Part shown: one piece after another, positions 8,016 to 17,475 of the stretch
Layout of the letters: each line of letters starts with the position of its first letter
How positions within the stretch are numbered: position 1 is the stretch's first letter
DNA from: Myxococcaceae bacterium
GTDB lineage: Bacteria; Myxococcota; Myxococcia; Myxococcales; Myxococcaceae
DNA length: 64,000 bases
Direction of reading: 5' to 3'
NCBI GenBank assembly: GCA_016793095.1
Contig: JAEUJQ010000032.1
Coordinates: forward strand, 62,001 to 126,000
Position numbers and translations under genes: made by a program
The notes under the pieces: generated by a model
Told to the model about the DNA's origin: nothing
Seen by the model: only the letters and a program-made list of their open reading frames with translations
The model's database searches: none

Positions 8016-10604
8016 TCAGGCCGCCATCTTCCCCGCGCACAGATGTGCGAGCGCCATGATGGTCCACTGCGGGTTGATGCTGGCGCAGTCGGGGAAGAGC
8101 GAGCCGTCGGCGACGCGCAGGTTGTCGGTCCCTCGGACGAGGAAGTTCTCGTCCACCGGGCCGATCTGCGGGTCCTTGCTCATGCCGTTGCCGCCCTGCG
8201 GGTGCCCGGTGCCCACGACGAGCGAGCGCAGCTCATCGAGCGCCGCGTACCGGAGCAGGTCGTTCCGATTGTAGATGGAGATGCCCTGCTCGGTGGGCAT
8301 GACGAGGTGATCGATCGCGCCCGCGTCAGCGAACAGCGCCTCGGCGATGGCCAGGTGCCCCGCGTGCACGCGCGCGAGGTCGGAGTTCATCAACGGCAGG
8401 GTGAGCTTGCCGTTCGCGTCCACCGAGCCTCCAGGGAAGGTGCCCACGAGCGGGGCCGCGACGCCCAGGTGCGCGTAGGACTGCATGCGGTAGCGGTGCT
8501 CCTCGAAGTAGCCGGGGACCACCATCGCCTGCGCGGCGGGAGCGTTGAACCACGACTCGATGGCGAAGCCCGGCGCGTTGGGCGGAAGATAGAAGTGCGC
8601 GATCTGCAGCTTCCCGAACGAGTCGAGCTTGTCGTTGGTGAAGGCCAGCACCGGCGCCCCGATGTTGGCCGACAGCCGCCGGCCGATGAGCGCGCTCCCG
8701 GGCACTCCGCGGGTGTGCAGCTTCGAGCGCATGAGCAGCGCCGACGAGTGCAGCGGCCCCGCCGCGACGACGAACTGCTTGCCGCGCACCTTCACCAGCT
8801 CGTCCTCGATCATGACGGACGCGGCCTTCACCGTGCGGCCGTCGAGCTCGAGCGAGTGCACGCGCGCCAGGGGCACGAGGTCCACCAGCTTCGTGGCGAG
8901 CGCCTCGGCGAGGTGCACCTGCAGGCTGTTGCGCTTGGCCTCGAACGAGCAGGCGAGGTTGCAGTAGCCGCAGCCGGTGCACTGCTTCTTGCCGATGTTG
9001 ACGTTGCACTCGTAGAAGCCGGGCACGTTCGGGAGGCCCGCGTCGTGCTGACCGGGCGCGCCCCACGCCTTCTTGAAGCGCTTCACCATCGGGTTGAGCC
9101 GGGCCGCGTCGCCGGTCGCCTGGCTCACGGGGATGATGCCCAGCTTCTGCGCCACCGCGTCGTAGGCGCCGTTGAGCTCAGCCTCGGTGACGGGGAAGCC
9201 CACGTTGCGCCACGCATCGAACCGCGCCTTCGGCAGGCGGAAGCAGACGGCGTTGTTGATGAGCCCGCCGCCTCCGACGGCCGAGGCCTGCAGCACCGTG
9301 ATCTCGCGATGCTGATGCCGCGGCAGCTTCTTCCAGCCCGGGTCCGTCGCGGTCTGCATGCCGCCCTTCTCGTAGACGCGCGAGAGGCCGTCGATCTCGT
9401 CGGACGAGAACGAGCGCTCGTGGTGGTAGCGGCCCGCCTCGAGCACGCACACCGACAGGCCCTGCTCGGTGGCGAGCCGGTGCGCGACGATGCTGCCGCC
9501 GACGCCCGAGCCGATCACCACCACGTCGTACTCCTTGTTCTTCACCGGGCGGCGCTTGACGGCCAGCCGCTTCGTCGGCTTCGCGGTGTTCGTCTTCGAG
9601 CGCGTGTAGCCGAGCTCGGCGTCGGCGCCGGCGCACGCGTAGTACGCAGCGACGACCACGAGGTGCACCTGCCGCGCAATGTCGTGCTGCGTCTTCTCGG
9701 CGTCGTTGGTGACCGGCCGCGTGAGAATGGTGCGCAGCGCGGCCCGCACCTCGACCGGATCGGCCTGGGCGATGGCCTGACCGAGCAGCTGCTCCGCCAG
9801 GCGGATGAGCGCCTCGAAGTTCTGGATCATGTCGACGTCGAGGTTGCCCAGGTACGTCTCGAGCTGGTCGATGACGTCGGGCGCCTTGACGGTCTTCGGG
9901 CCGGTGATGAAGACGTCGAGCAGCAGGTTGACGAGCAGCGCCTGCTGCCACAGCAGCGAGCGACTCTCGCGGAAGAACTGCGGCACCCCGGGGTACACGG
10001 CGGCGATCTTCCCGTTCATGAAGCCCAGGAAGTCCTGGCGGGCGCGACCCACCTGGCTGCCCGTCGCTCCCGGGAACGTCAGCGAGCCCATCTGCTGCAC
10101 GAGGTCTTCGAGGCCCACGTGCAGCTCACCGGTCGCCAGCACCTCGTGAGTGGCGCGGTTCGAGATGGTGACGTTGCGAAGGGTCGACAGATCCTTCAGC
10201 GCGTCGAGGATCTGAATGGGCCCGTCGGCGAGCAGCTCTTTGAAGCCCTTCAAGAGGCACGGCGCGCCGCCAGGGCCGGTGAACTCGAGGTTGAACTCGA
10301 ACTGCTTGTAGCGGCCGCCGCCGGACGGCACGTCGCGGTACATCTCGATGGTGCCGCCCGTGATGGCGTAGCGACGCGTGAGCGCGCCCTCGTTCCAGGT
10401 GACGAAGCCGCCGCGCGCCTCGCAGAGGTGGCCGATGATGGCCGGGCCGAGCTGGATCTTCCCCTTGCGGAACTGGTTCAGCGACGTGATGACCTGGGTC
10501 GTCGAGAACGTGAACGCTTCGCGCGTCGAGGAGCCCGTGCGGGTCACCTCCCCGCGCATCGCCTCGAGCACCTCGAGCCCCACGGTGTCCGGAATCGTCG
10601 GCAT
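8016..10604 (-). CDS. GMC-type FAD oxidoreductase with extra N-terminal domain
   Basis: 862 residues. The catalytic part starts near residue 358 with the FAD-binding motif VVVIGSGVGGS and ends with the GMC signature NLRVADGSLFPDCASINPQWTIMALA. Residues 542-552 (CTGCGYCNLAC) are the four-cysteine insertion seen in fatty-alcohol and sterol oxidase-like members. The first 340 residues are not part of GMC enzymes: about 200 of them are beta-rich (FEFNLEFTGPGG, VTISNRATHEVLATGELHVGL), followed by a helical segment. There is no signal peptide. Likely substrates are lipidic alcohols or sterols. A GAGGAGGGG site precedes the ATG, and the divergent acyl-CoA dehydrogenase suggests lipid metabolism. Confidence 0.85.
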   Translation of the reverse strand: MPTIPDTVGLEVLEAMRGEVTRTGSSTREAFTFSTTQVITSLNQFRKGKIQLGPAIIGHLCEARGGFVTWNEGALTRRYAITGGTIEMYRDVPSGGGRYKQFEFNLEFTGPGGAPCLLKGFKELLADGPIQILDALKDLSTLRNVTISNRATHEVLATGELHVGLEDLVQQMGSLTFPGATGSQVGRARQDFLGFMNGKIAAVYPGVPQFFRESRSLLWQQALLVNLLLDVFITGPKTVKAPDVIDQLETYLGNLDVDMIQNFEALIRLAEQLLGQAIAQADPVEVRAALRTILTRPVTNDAEKTQHDIARQVHLVVVAAYYACAGADAELGYTRSKTNTAKPTKRLAVKRRPVKNKEYDVVVIGSGVGGSIVAHRLATEQGLSVCVLEAGRYHHERSFSSDEIDGLSRVYEKGGMQTATDPGWKKLPRHQHREITVLQASAVGGGGLINNAVCFRLPKARFDAWRNVGFPVTEAELNGAYDAVAQKLGIIPVSQATGDAARLNPMVKRFKKAWGAPGQHDAGLPNVPGFYECNVNIGKKQCTGCGYCNLACSFEAKRNSLQVHLAEALATKLVDLVPLARVHSLELDGRTVKAASVMIEDELVKVRGKQFVVAAGPLHSSALLMRSKLHTRGVPGSALIGRRLSANIGAPVLAFTNDKLDSFGKLQIAHFYLPPNAPGFAIESWFNAPAAQAMVVPGYFEEHRYRMQSYAHLGVAAPLVGTFPGGSVDANGKLTLPLMNSDLARVHAGHLAIAEALFADAGAIDHLVMPTEQGISIYNRNDLLRYAALDELRSLVVGTGHPQGGNGMSKDPQIGPVDENFLVRGTDNLRVADGSLFPDCASINPQWTIMALAHLCAGKMAA

Positions 10605-10701
10605 GTCTGTCCCCTCCTCGCCTGCGCAGAAGGCCGGACCCTAGCCGAACGCTCACCACTTCCATCAGCGCAACTCGCGTGAAGCGCGCGCCGCCTGGCG
10701 T

Positions 10702-10707
10702 TACAAC
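10702..10707 (+). promoter_or_regulatory. candidate -10 element, leaderless-type
   Basis: TACAAC ends 6 nt before the ATG at 10714; the intervening cccgcc cannot pair with 16S rRNA. Confidence 0.4.
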
Positions 10708-10713
10708 CCCGCC

Positions 10714-12468
10714 ATGCCCGCGAACGCCTCGTCCCCCTCGTTCATCAGTCAGCTCTGCTTCGGCACCATCGAGGAAGACCTCATCCTCCCGTACCCGAAG
10801 ATGAAGCCCGCCGAGCAGGAGACGTTCAAGGCGGTGCGCTCGTCGATCGAGCAGCTGCTCAAGCCCCGCGAGAAGGACTTCCGCAAGTGGGACGAGCACG
10901 GCGAGCTGCCGAAGGAGTTCATCGAGGAGCTCAAGCAGTTCGGCCTGTTCTCCCTCGTCATCCCCGAGGCGCATGGGGGCATGGCCCTGTCGGCGACCGC
11001 GTACTCGCGCACGCTGCAGGAGCTGGCCACCTGGGACGGCAGCGTGGCCGTCACCGTCGGCGCGCACTCCTCCATCGGCATGCGCGGGCTGCTGCTCTTC
11101 GGCACCGACGCGCAGAAGGCGAAGTACATGCCGAAGCTGGCGACCGGCGAGATGATCGCGGCCTTCTGCCTCACCGAGCCCGGCGCCGGCAGCGACGCCG
11201 CCAGCATCAAGACGACGGCGGTGAAGGACGGCGACGACTGGATCCTCAACGGCAACAAGCTGTGGATCACCAATGGCGGCATCGCGCAGTTCTTCACCGT
11301 CTTCGCCAAGACGGGCGGCCAGGCCGAGCGCAGTCACATGACGGCCTTCATCGTCACCCGCGACCTGCCCGGCGTCAGCATCGGCCCGCACGAGGACAAG
11401 ATGGGCATTCGCGCGTCGTCCACCACGACGGTGCACTTCGACAACGTGCGCGTGACGCCCGACCACGTCATCGGCGAGGTGGGCAAGGGCTTCAAGGTGG
11501 CGATGAAGATCTTGAACTCGGGCCGCACGGGCCTGGGCGGCGGCACCGTCGGCGGCATGAAGAAGCTCATCTCGCTGGCCACGAAGCAGGCGAAGGAGCG
11601 CGTGCAGTTCGGCAAGCCGATCGCCGAGTTCGGGCTGGTGAAGCAGAAGCTCGGGCAGATGGTGGTGGACTGCTACGTGACCGAGTCGGCGGTGAACATG
11701 GTGAACGCGCTCATCGACTCCGGCAGCCAGGAGTACGCGGTCGAGGCGGCCATCACCAAGGTGTTCGGCACCGAGGCGCTGTGGCGCACCGCCGACGAGG
11801 CGCTGCAGATCGCCGCCGGCAACGGGTACATGAAGGAGTTCCCGTACGAGCGCATCCTCCGCGACGCGCGCATCAACCGCATCTACGAGGGCACCAACGA
11901 CATCTTGCGGCTCTTCATCGCGCTCACGGCGATGAACGAGGTCGGCAGCGAGCTGAAAGAGCTGGCCGACTCGCTCAAGGGCATCTTCAACAACCCCATC
12001 AAGGGCTTCGGCGTGCTCTCGGAGTACGCGCTGCGCCGCGCCTCGCTCGCCACCACCTCGGTGAAGCGCGAGAAGACGAAGTTCACGAAGCTGCACCCGG
12101 CGCTCGAGAAGAACCAGCTCGTGTTCGAGGAGCTGACGCGCGAGCTCGCCGGGGCCGTCGATCGCGTGCTGCGCAAGCACGGGAAGAACATCATCGGCAA
12201 GCAGTTCGCCAGCCGGCGCCTCGCCGACATCATGACCGACCTCTTCATGCTCGCCTGCACGATGTCGCGCGTGTCCACCGCGCTGCAGGAGAAGGGCGCC
12301 GGCGCGGTGACGAAGGAGATCGAGATCCTCGAGGTCTTCACCGGGCAGGCGCGCGACCGCGTGCGGGCGAACATGGCGCACATCGACGACAACGATGACG
12401 AGTTCATCAAGTCGCTCGCCGACCACGCGCTCGATCGCGAGGCCTTCAGCTGGGACAACGTGGACTGA
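10714..12468 (+). CDS. acyl-CoA dehydrogenase, VLCAD/ACAD9-like
   Basis: 584 residues, longer than the usual 380-400, as in very-long-chain enzymes. The catalytic domain has CLTEPGAGSDAASIKTTA and WITNGG (FAD and acyl contacts). The catalytic base is E392 in RINRIYEGTNDILR. Residues 420-584 are the extra helical C-terminal domain that in VLCAD binds membrane. The reaction is alpha,beta-dehydrogenation of long acyl-CoA, passing electrons to ETF. It lies divergent from the GMC oxidoreductase with a 109-bp shared gap, consistent with a lipid-oxidation context. No electron-transfer flavoprotein genes are in the window. Confidence 0.92.
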   Translation: MPANASSPSFISQLCFGTIEEDLILPYPKMKPAEQETFKAVRSSIEQLLKPREKDFRKWDEHGELPKEFIEELKQFGLFSLVIPEAHGGMALSATAYSRTLQELATWDGSVAVTVGAHSSIGMRGLLLFGTDAQKAKYMPKLATGEMIAAFCLTEPGAGSDAASIKTTAVKDGDDWILNGNKLWITNGGIAQFFTVFAKTGGQAERSHMTAFIVTRDLPGVSIGPHEDKMGIRASSTTTVHFDNVRVTPDHVIGEVGKGFKVAMKILNSGRTGLGGGTVGGMKKLISLATKQAKERVQFGKPIAEFGLVKQKLGQMVVDCYVTESAVNMVNALIDSGSQEYAVEAAITKVFGTEALWRTADEALQIAAGNGYMKEFPYERILRDARINRIYEGTNDILRLFIALTAMNEVGSELKELADSLKGIFNNPIKGFGVLSEYALRRASLATTSVKREKTKFTKLHPALEKNQLVFEELTRELAGAVDRVLRKHGKNIIGKQFASRRLADIMTDLFMLACTMSRVSTALQEKGAGAVTKEIEILEVFTGQARDRVRANMAHIDDNDDEFIKSLADHALDREAFSWDNVD

Positions 12469-12482
12469 CGGCGGCGACGGCG

Positions 12483-13355
12483 TCACTCGACGCGCTGGAA
12501 CTCCTCGGTGTCGGCGGAGAACTGGCGGTTCGTCAGGCGCAGCAGGAAGCCGCTCTGCACCCGCACGAGCGCCGCGTCGAAGGCGATGGGCGTGGCGCCC
12601 TCGGGCTCGAGCGTCAGTGACCAGTCGTCGCGCGACCAGCCGCCCGAATCGACCCGCTTGCTGAAGACGCCGTTGAGCAGCGCGCTGGACTCGCGGCGGT
12701 ACGAGCCGGAGGGCTCGAGGGTGAGGTCGCGCCAGGCCGCCACGGCTTCGACTCCCACGAAGCGGCCCGTGCCCGCGGCGTAGCGCTCGGCGGCCGTGGA
12801 GAAGCCCGACTTCCAGCGGCCGGCGACGTCGGCGCAGCCCAGCGCGAACCGGTTGAGCTGCTGCAGCGCGAGCAGCGAGCCGGCGGTCGGGAAGTTCGCC
12901 TGCACGATGGCCTCGTCTCCGATGACCGCGACGGGGTTCGCGATGCCGCTCATGGCCCCACTGGTGAATGAGATGAAGACGACCCGGCCGCTCGACCGTT
13001 CGACTGCCGGGCCCGCGAGGCGCAGCTCCCCGAAGCCGGCGCGCGTGAAGCCCCGCGGCTCGTAGCGCTCGCCCAGCACCGCGCGCCACACGTTCTCCTC
13101 CGAGTCTCCCTGGCGGAGCGCGTCGGTGAAGGGAAACGCCCAGGGCAGCTCGACGACGAGCTGGTCGCGGGTCAGCACCAGCCCGGCGGGGGTGACTGTC
13201 TGCTGCCAGCCCTGAACGGAGTCGGGACAGGCTGCCGTGCCCGGCGGTGAGCCCCCTTCGTCGTCCGCGGCCAGGACGGCGAGGACGAGCGCGCCTCCCG
13301 TGCACGCGACACAGCTCCCTCCGACGGCAAGCGCGACGAGCAGCCACTTGTTCAT
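12483..13355 (-). CDS. membrane-anchored hypothetical protein
   Basis: 290 residues from the ATG at 13355, picked for its AAGGGG site 6 nt upstream; an in-frame GTG further out adds an unlikely leader. The N-terminus is a hydrophobic anchor (WLLVALAVGGSCVACTGGALVLAVLAA) with two cysteines, one of which could be lipidated. The rest is predicted periplasmic, with beta-rich segments (RVVFISFTSGAMSG, GSYRRESSALLNGVF, SWSLTLEPEGATPIAFDAALV). It ends 14 nt from the convergent acyl-CoA dehydrogenase gene. I do not recognise the family. Confidence 0.65.
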   Translation of the reverse strand: MNKWLLVALAVGGSCVACTGGALVLAVLAADDEGGSPPGTAACPDSVQGWQQTVTPAGLVLTRDQLVVELPWAFPFTDALRQGDSEENVWRAVLGERYEPRGFTRAGFGELRLAGPAVERSSGRVVFISFTSGAMSGIANPVAVIGDEAIVQANFPTAGSLLALQQLNRFALGCADVAGRWKSGFSTAAERYAAGTGRFVGVEAVAAWRDLTLEPSGSYRRESSALLNGVFSKRVDSGGWSRDDWSLTLEPEGATPIAFDAALVRVQSGFLLRLTNRQFSADTEEFQRVE

Positions 13356-13454
13356 CGGCCCCTTCTGGACATGGCGCCGAAGCAATGCAACCGGTGGTAT
13401 TCGCAGTGCTTCTGGGTGGGCGGCCACCTCTTCAGTTCAGGGCCGGCTCTGTGG

Positions 13455-13460
13455 TAGCGG
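13455..13460 (+). promoter_or_regulatory. possible -10 element
   Basis: TAGCGG ends 8 nt before the ATG at 13469. Only TA matches the consensus core, so this is among the weaker of the set. Confidence 0.25.
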
Positions 13461-13468
13461 CAGCCATC

Positions 13469-14524
13469 ATGACGACCGCAACCGTTCCCATGACGGACGC
13501 CGCCCCGCAGGCCGAGGCAGCCCCTGCACCTGCGCCGACGACGCCGGCGGGCCGCCGCTCCGAGAAGGACATTCTGCTCCACTCGCGCGAGTACACCGCC
13601 GAGAACGTCGGCCGCTCGTGGGCGTACACCGTCTCGACCTTCCTCGTCCTCGGCGGGCTGGTGGCGGCCGCGGTGCTGCTGCCCGAGTGGTGGATGCGCC
13701 TGCCCTTCTCGGTGCTCGCCGGCCTCACGGCGGTGCGCGCCTTCTGCCTGTTCCACGACTTCCAGCACGGGGCGATCCTGCGGCAGTCGAAGGTGGCCGA
13801 GGGCCTCTTCTTCGTCTTCGGCGAGTTCATCCTCACGCCGCCGTCGGTGTGGCGCGAGACGCACAACTACCATCACCAGCACACGGCGAAGCTCATCGGC
13901 TCGCACATCGGCAGCTACCCGATGGTGACGCCCTCGATGTACGCCGCGATGACGCCGCTGCAGCGCTTCATGTACCGCGCCGTGCGGCACCCGCTGAACA
14001 TGCTCCTCGCCATCTTCACCGTCTTCGGCATCGGCATGTGCCTCAAGCCGTTCCTGCGCGCGCCGGCGAAGCACTGGGGCGGGCTGCTCTCGCTCGTGCT
14101 CGTCTCGAGCCTGGGCGTGTGGTGCGGCATGACGGGCCGGCTCGACGGCTACCTCTTCGGCTGGTTCATCCCCATGGCGGTGGCCGCGGCCTCGGGCGCG
14201 TACCTGTTCTACGCGCAGCACAACTACCCGGGCGTGAAGGTGGCCGACCGCTCGGAGTGGACCTTCTCGGGCGCCGCGCTCGACTCGTCGAGCTACATGA
14301 AGATGGGCGCCTTCATGAACTGGATGACGGCGAACATCGGCTTCCACCACGTTCACCACCTCAACGCGACGATCCCCTTCTACCGGCTGCCCGAGGCGAT
14401 GGCCGGCATCCCCGAGCTGCAGCACCCGGGCGTAACGAGCTGGTGGCCGAAGGACATCGTGGCCGCGCTCAAGCTGAAGCTGTGGGACCCCGAGAAGCAC
14501 GAGATGGTCGGGTACCCCCGCTGA
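13469..14524 (+). CDS. membrane fatty-acid desaturase family protein
   Basis: 351 residues with the three histidine boxes of membrane di-iron desaturases: HDFQH (96-100), HNYHHQH (132-138) and HHVHH (293-297). Hydrophobic segments near 53-72, 75-95, 178-195, 203-222 and 228-248 give the usual topology. Such enzymes insert a double bond or hydroxyl into acyl chains using O2 and electrons from ferredoxin or cytochrome b5. No electron donor lies next to it. The first 30 residues are Ala/Pro/Thr-rich and probably disordered. ATG 13469 was chosen because upstream in-frame codons read through the divergent gene. Confidence 0.88.
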   Translation: MTTATVPMTDAAPQAEAAPAPAPTTPAGRRSEKDILLHSREYTAENVGRSWAYTVSTFLVLGGLVAAAVLLPEWWMRLPFSVLAGLTAVRAFCLFHDFQHGAILRQSKVAEGLFFVFGEFILTPPSVWRETHNYHHQHTAKLIGSHIGSYPMVTPSMYAAMTPLQRFMYRAVRHPLNMLLAIFTVFGIGMCLKPFLRAPAKHWGGLLSLVLVSSLGVWCGMTGRLDGYLFGWFIPMAVAAASGAYLFYAQHNYPGVKVADRSEWTFSGAALDSSSYMKMGAFMNWMTANIGFHHVHHLNATIPFYRLPEAMAGIPELQHPGVTSWWPKDIVAALKLKLWDPEKHEMVGYPR

Positions 14525-14561
14525 GCGGGTCAGCCCTTCACCCCTGGCTCGTCCACCGGGC

Positions 14562-15605
14562 ATGACGGACGACTGGAAGGCCGGCCTCGGCTGGGGAGAC
14601 GACTTCGCCGCTGCGCTGGCGCCGCACGCCGAGAAGGGCCTCGAGCCCGCGCGCGTCACGCTCGTCTACCGCAAGCAGCTCAAGGTGCTCTCGCGGCGCG
14701 GCGAGCACTGGGCGCGCACCGGCGGCCGCATTCTGCACAAGGCCGAGAGCGCCGAAGATCACCCCGCCGTCGGAGACTGGGTCGCCGCGCGCGTCCCGGA
14801 CGAGGGTGAGGCGCTGGTGCACGCGCTGCTGCCCCGCCGCTCGGCCATCGTCCGCAAGGTGGCGGGCCACCAGCACGCGCCGCAGGTCATCGCCGCGAAC
14901 ATCGACTTCCTGCTGCTGGTGATGGGCCTCGACCTGGACTTCAACCCGCGGCGGCTCGAGCGCTACCTCGCGCTGTCGTGGGAGAGCCGCGCGAAGCCCG
15001 TCGTCGTGCTGAACAAGGCCGACGTCTGCGACGAGCTCGAGTTCTTCCTCGAAGAGACGAAGGCGGTCGCGCCGGACGCGCCGATTCACGTGGTGAGCGC
15101 CCTCGAGGGCCGGGGGCTCGACGAGCTGTCCCAGTACGTGGGCCGGGGCAAGACGACGGCGTTCCTGGGCAGCTCAGGCGTCGGCAAGTCGAGCCTCGTC
15201 AACCGCATTCTCGGCGTCGAGCTGCAGGCGACCGGCGAGCTGAAGGACGACGGCAAAGGCAAACACACGACCACGACGCGCGAGCTCATCGTGTTGCCGA
15301 CCGGCGGGGCGCTCATCGACAACCCGGGGCTGCGCGAGATCCAGCTCTGGGACGCGGACGAGGGCCTCACGCGCGCGTTCGACGACATCGCCGCGCTGGG
15401 CAAGGGCTGCCGGTTCTCGGACTGCAGGCATCAGCAGGAGCCGGGCTGCGCCGTGCAGGCGGCGCTCGAAGACGGCACGCTGGCCGACGACCGCTACGAG
15501 GCCTGGCGCCAGCTGGAGCGTGAGCTCGCGGCCCTCGAGAAGCCGAAGCGCGGCGCGCCGGAGACGAAGCGACGCGACCGGGTTGGGCACGGGAAGCGGC
15601 GGTAG
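14562..15605 (+). CDS. rsgA: RsgA, ribosome small-subunit-dependent GTPase
   Basis: 347 residues in the expected order for this circularly permuted GTPase: OB-fold (about 30-100), NKAD (G4, 151-154), P-loop GSSGVGKS (203-210), DNPG (G3, 253-256), then the zinc site C283, C288, H290 and C296 in KGCRFSDCRHQQEPGCAV. RsgA acts late in 30S maturation, checking the decoding centre and releasing RbfA. The tail is basic (KPKRGAPETKRRDRVGHGKRR region), which fits rRNA contact. It ends one base before the convergent neighbour. Confidence 0.95.
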   Translation: MTDDWKAGLGWGDDFAAALAPHAEKGLEPARVTLVYRKQLKVLSRRGEHWARTGGRILHKAESAEDHPAVGDWVAARVPDEGEALVHALLPRRSAIVRKVAGHQHAPQVIAANIDFLLLVMGLDLDFNPRRLERYLALSWESRAKPVVVLNKADVCDELEFFLEETKAVAPDAPIHVVSALEGRGLDELSQYVGRGKTTAFLGSSGVGKSSLVNRILGVELQATGELKDDGKGKHTTTTRELIVLPTGGALIDNPGLREIQLWDADEGLTRAFDDIAALGKGCRFSDCRHQQEPGCAVQAALEDGTLADDRYEAWRQLERELAALEKPKRGAPETKRRDRVGHGKRR

Positions 15606-15606
15606 G

Positions 15607-16389
15607 TCAGCGCAGGGCGAACGAGAACGGCCCGGGCGCAGGCGACAGGGCTGCGCTCGACACCGGCACCTCTTCCGTCCCGCCGGCGAGGAACGCCACG
15701 AGCCCGCCCAGGACGACCACGAGTCCTCCCAACACGCCGACGATGAGCGCGTCTTCGAACGGGGTGTTCACGCGGCCGGGTGGCGGGTTGTCGGGGAGCA
15801 CCGCGCCGAGCGTGACGAAGGACAGCACGGACAAGGCGCCACCCCCGATCATGAGGCCGATGCCGACCTTCCGAGCGGTCGTCGCGCGTCGCTCGGTGCG
15901 CACCGTGGCGGACGGGGCCCGTGGCAGCGGCGTGAGGGTGATCCCCCGCCGCTGCGAGAGCTGAGCAGCCAACGCCCGGGCGGCCTCCGTCATCGCGGGC
16001 AGCAAGAGGCTCTCGGCGTCCACCTGCTTCGAGAACACCGCCACTGTCGCCGCGTCCTTCGCATCGACGAGCTTCGCGTCGAGCTGAAGCTCCTCGCCCA
16101 GCCTGGCCAGAGAGCCGGTGAGCAGCACGTCGACCCCGAGCGCGCTCGCGATCTCAGCCAGACACGACGAGTCCGCGCACCCCAGCAGCTGCTTCTGGCG
16201 CTCGAGACCCAGCGTCGCCCCGACCTGCGCCGAGGTCGTCACCAACAGTCCCTCGAAGGAGAGCTGCTGCGCGAGGTGTTCGTTGACGAAGCCCTGCAGC
16301 TCGGGGCTCACGTTGACACCCTGAATTCCAGGGGCCGCGACCTTCACGGGCACAGCCGAGAGGAACAGCGCCAGGCACACGATCGTCAC
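15607..16389 (-). CDS. exported protein with two C-terminal membrane segments
   Basis: 260 residues from a GTG that sits 6 nt after a TACACT hexamer. A signal peptide (VTIVCLALFLSAVPVKVAAP) is followed by a domain reading LQGFVNEHLAQQLSFEGLLV and LGVDVLLTGSLARLGEELQLDAKLVDA. This pattern recalls the TolB-N/CsgG/FlgO group, which in myxobacteria often begins envelope proteins. Cysteines occur in LLGCADSSCLAEIA. Two hydrophobic helices (170-195 and 215-240) anchor the C-terminus. Function unknown; the fold assignment is inference. Confidence 0.6.
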   Translation of the reverse strand: MTIVCLALFLSAVPVKVAAPGIQGVNVSPELQGFVNEHLAQQLSFEGLLVTTSAQVGATLGLERQKQLLGCADSSCLAEIASALGVDVLLTGSLARLGEELQLDAKLVDAKDAATVAVFSKQVDAESLLLPAMTEAARALAAQLSQRRGITLTPLPRAPSATVRTERRATTARKVGIGLMIGGGALSVLSFVTLGAVLPDNPPPGRVNTPFEDALIVGVLGGLVVVLGGLVAFLAGGTEEVPVSSAALSPAPGPFSFALR

Positions 16390-16395
16390 CTGGCC

Positions 16396-16401
16396 AGTGT
16401 A
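16396..16401 (-). promoter_or_regulatory. candidate -10 element, leaderless-type
   Basis: On the minus strand TACACT ends 6 nt before the GTG start at 16389, separated by ggccag. Confidence 0.45.
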
Positions 16402-16563
16402 CCTTCCTCCGCTCCGGTCTCTGGCCGAATTGTCGCCACTTCGCCTCGTTCCTCGTGGCTCGGAGCCCAGCATGCTCAGCCGTCGAAGCGCCGGCCACCG
16501 TTGACGCCGCGCAACGCCGGGTGCCGGCACGAGCCATGCCTCTCTCACCGTCGGAGGTTCGTC

Positions 16564-17430
16564 ATGAACGCATTCCGCTGGGTTCTCTCGTCGTCCGCCG
16601 CGCTTCTTGCATCGTGCGGTCCGGGGTTCGGCAAGCCGTGCGGCCTCACCGACGAGCCGGAGCCGAACGAGACCCGGGATCAGGCCACCATGCTCGCGCT
16701 GGGCGCCGAGCGCGCGGCGTGCTCCGCCAGCGAGACCGACGAAGACTGGTTCCAGCTCGCGCCAGGCACCGCGGTGGGCTTCTTCAAGGTGACGCTGTCG
16801 GCCGTGGGCGCGGGCACGGTCGACGCCACGGTCTACGCCGCGTCGGACAACGGCGTCGTCGGCACCAGCGAGGGCACGGCGGCAGGTCAGAACGTCACTG
16901 TGCTCTTCTCCTCGAAGGCCAACCAGACGTTCCGCGTACGGGTGAAGGGCTCCCCGGAGAACGCCGAGCTGCCAGGCTTCAAGTACACCATCACCGCGGC
17001 CTTCACGGCGGCGCAGGACCCCTTCGAGCCGAACGACTCGCGCGACGCCGCGACGCAGCTGACGCTCAATACCCCGGTGAACGCGTCGTTCCTCGCCGGC
17101 TTCGCGGGCGGCGCGCCCCTGCCCGACTCCGCCGGCGACGACTGGTACAAGGTGACGCTCGTCGCAGGTCAGCGGCTCAACGTGGCGCTCGAGAACGTCG
17201 CCACCAACGTCACGCCCAGCGTCGTCATCTTCGCGCCCGATCAGTCCGAGTACGCGAACGAGTCGCGGCCCTCCGCCGGCCAGTCGGTGCTGTGGACGTC
17301 GATGGACCGGCTCACCGCCGCCGGGGTGTACCACCTCAAGATCTCGCCGCAGTCGCTCGAGGAGGTCGGCGCGAGCCAGCCCGATCACTTCACCCGGCTC
17401 TACAAGCTGACCGTGAGGCAGGTGCCGTGA
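16564..17430 (+). CDS. lipoprotein with two PPC-like repeats
   Basis: 288 residues. The signal ends in a lipobox (SSSAALLASCG). Two similar beta-sandwich units follow, each opening with an acidic phrase: EPNETRDQATMLAL near residue 35 and FEPNDSRDAATQLTL near 155. Each has a D.DW[FY] motif (DEDWFQL, GDDWYKV), typical of bacterial pre-peptidase C-terminal (PPC) domains. PPC domains usually accompany secreted enzymes, but no catalytic domain is present. It is probably a surface or periplasmic binding protein. A GGAGG site precedes the ATG. Confidence 0.75.
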   Translation: MNAFRWVLSSSAALLASCGPGFGKPCGLTDEPEPNETRDQATMLALGAERAACSASETDEDWFQLAPGTAVGFFKVTLSAVGAGTVDATVYAASDNGVVGTSEGTAAGQNVTVLFSSKANQTFRVRVKGSPENAELPGFKYTITAAFTAAQDPFEPNDSRDAATQLTLNTPVNASFLAGFAGGAPLPDSAGDDWYKVTLVAGQRLNVALENVATNVTPSVVIFAPDQSEYANESRPSAGQSVLWTSMDRLTAAGVYHLKISPQSLEEVGASQPDHFTRLYKLTVRQVP

Positions 17431-17462
17431 GAGAACCCGTTCACAGGTCGCGGCCAACGGGC

Positions 17463-17468
17463 TAGCCC
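17463..17468 (+). promoter_or_regulatory. candidate -10 element, leaderless-type
   Basis: TAGCCC ends 7 nt before the ATG at 17476. The last base departs from TANNNT, so support is moderate. Confidence 0.3.
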
Positions 17469-17475
17469 CTGGCGC

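Noticed and set aside
8043-10682. An 879-codon open frame antisense to the GMC oxidoreductase
   Set aside because: High GC at third positions removes stops from the opposite strand. The frame is Arg/His/Gly-rich with no motif, while the other strand encodes a complete enzyme.
16501-16530. TTGACG at 16501 as a -35 for the PPC lipoprotein
   Set aside because: There is no TA-containing hexamer 15-19 bp downstream.
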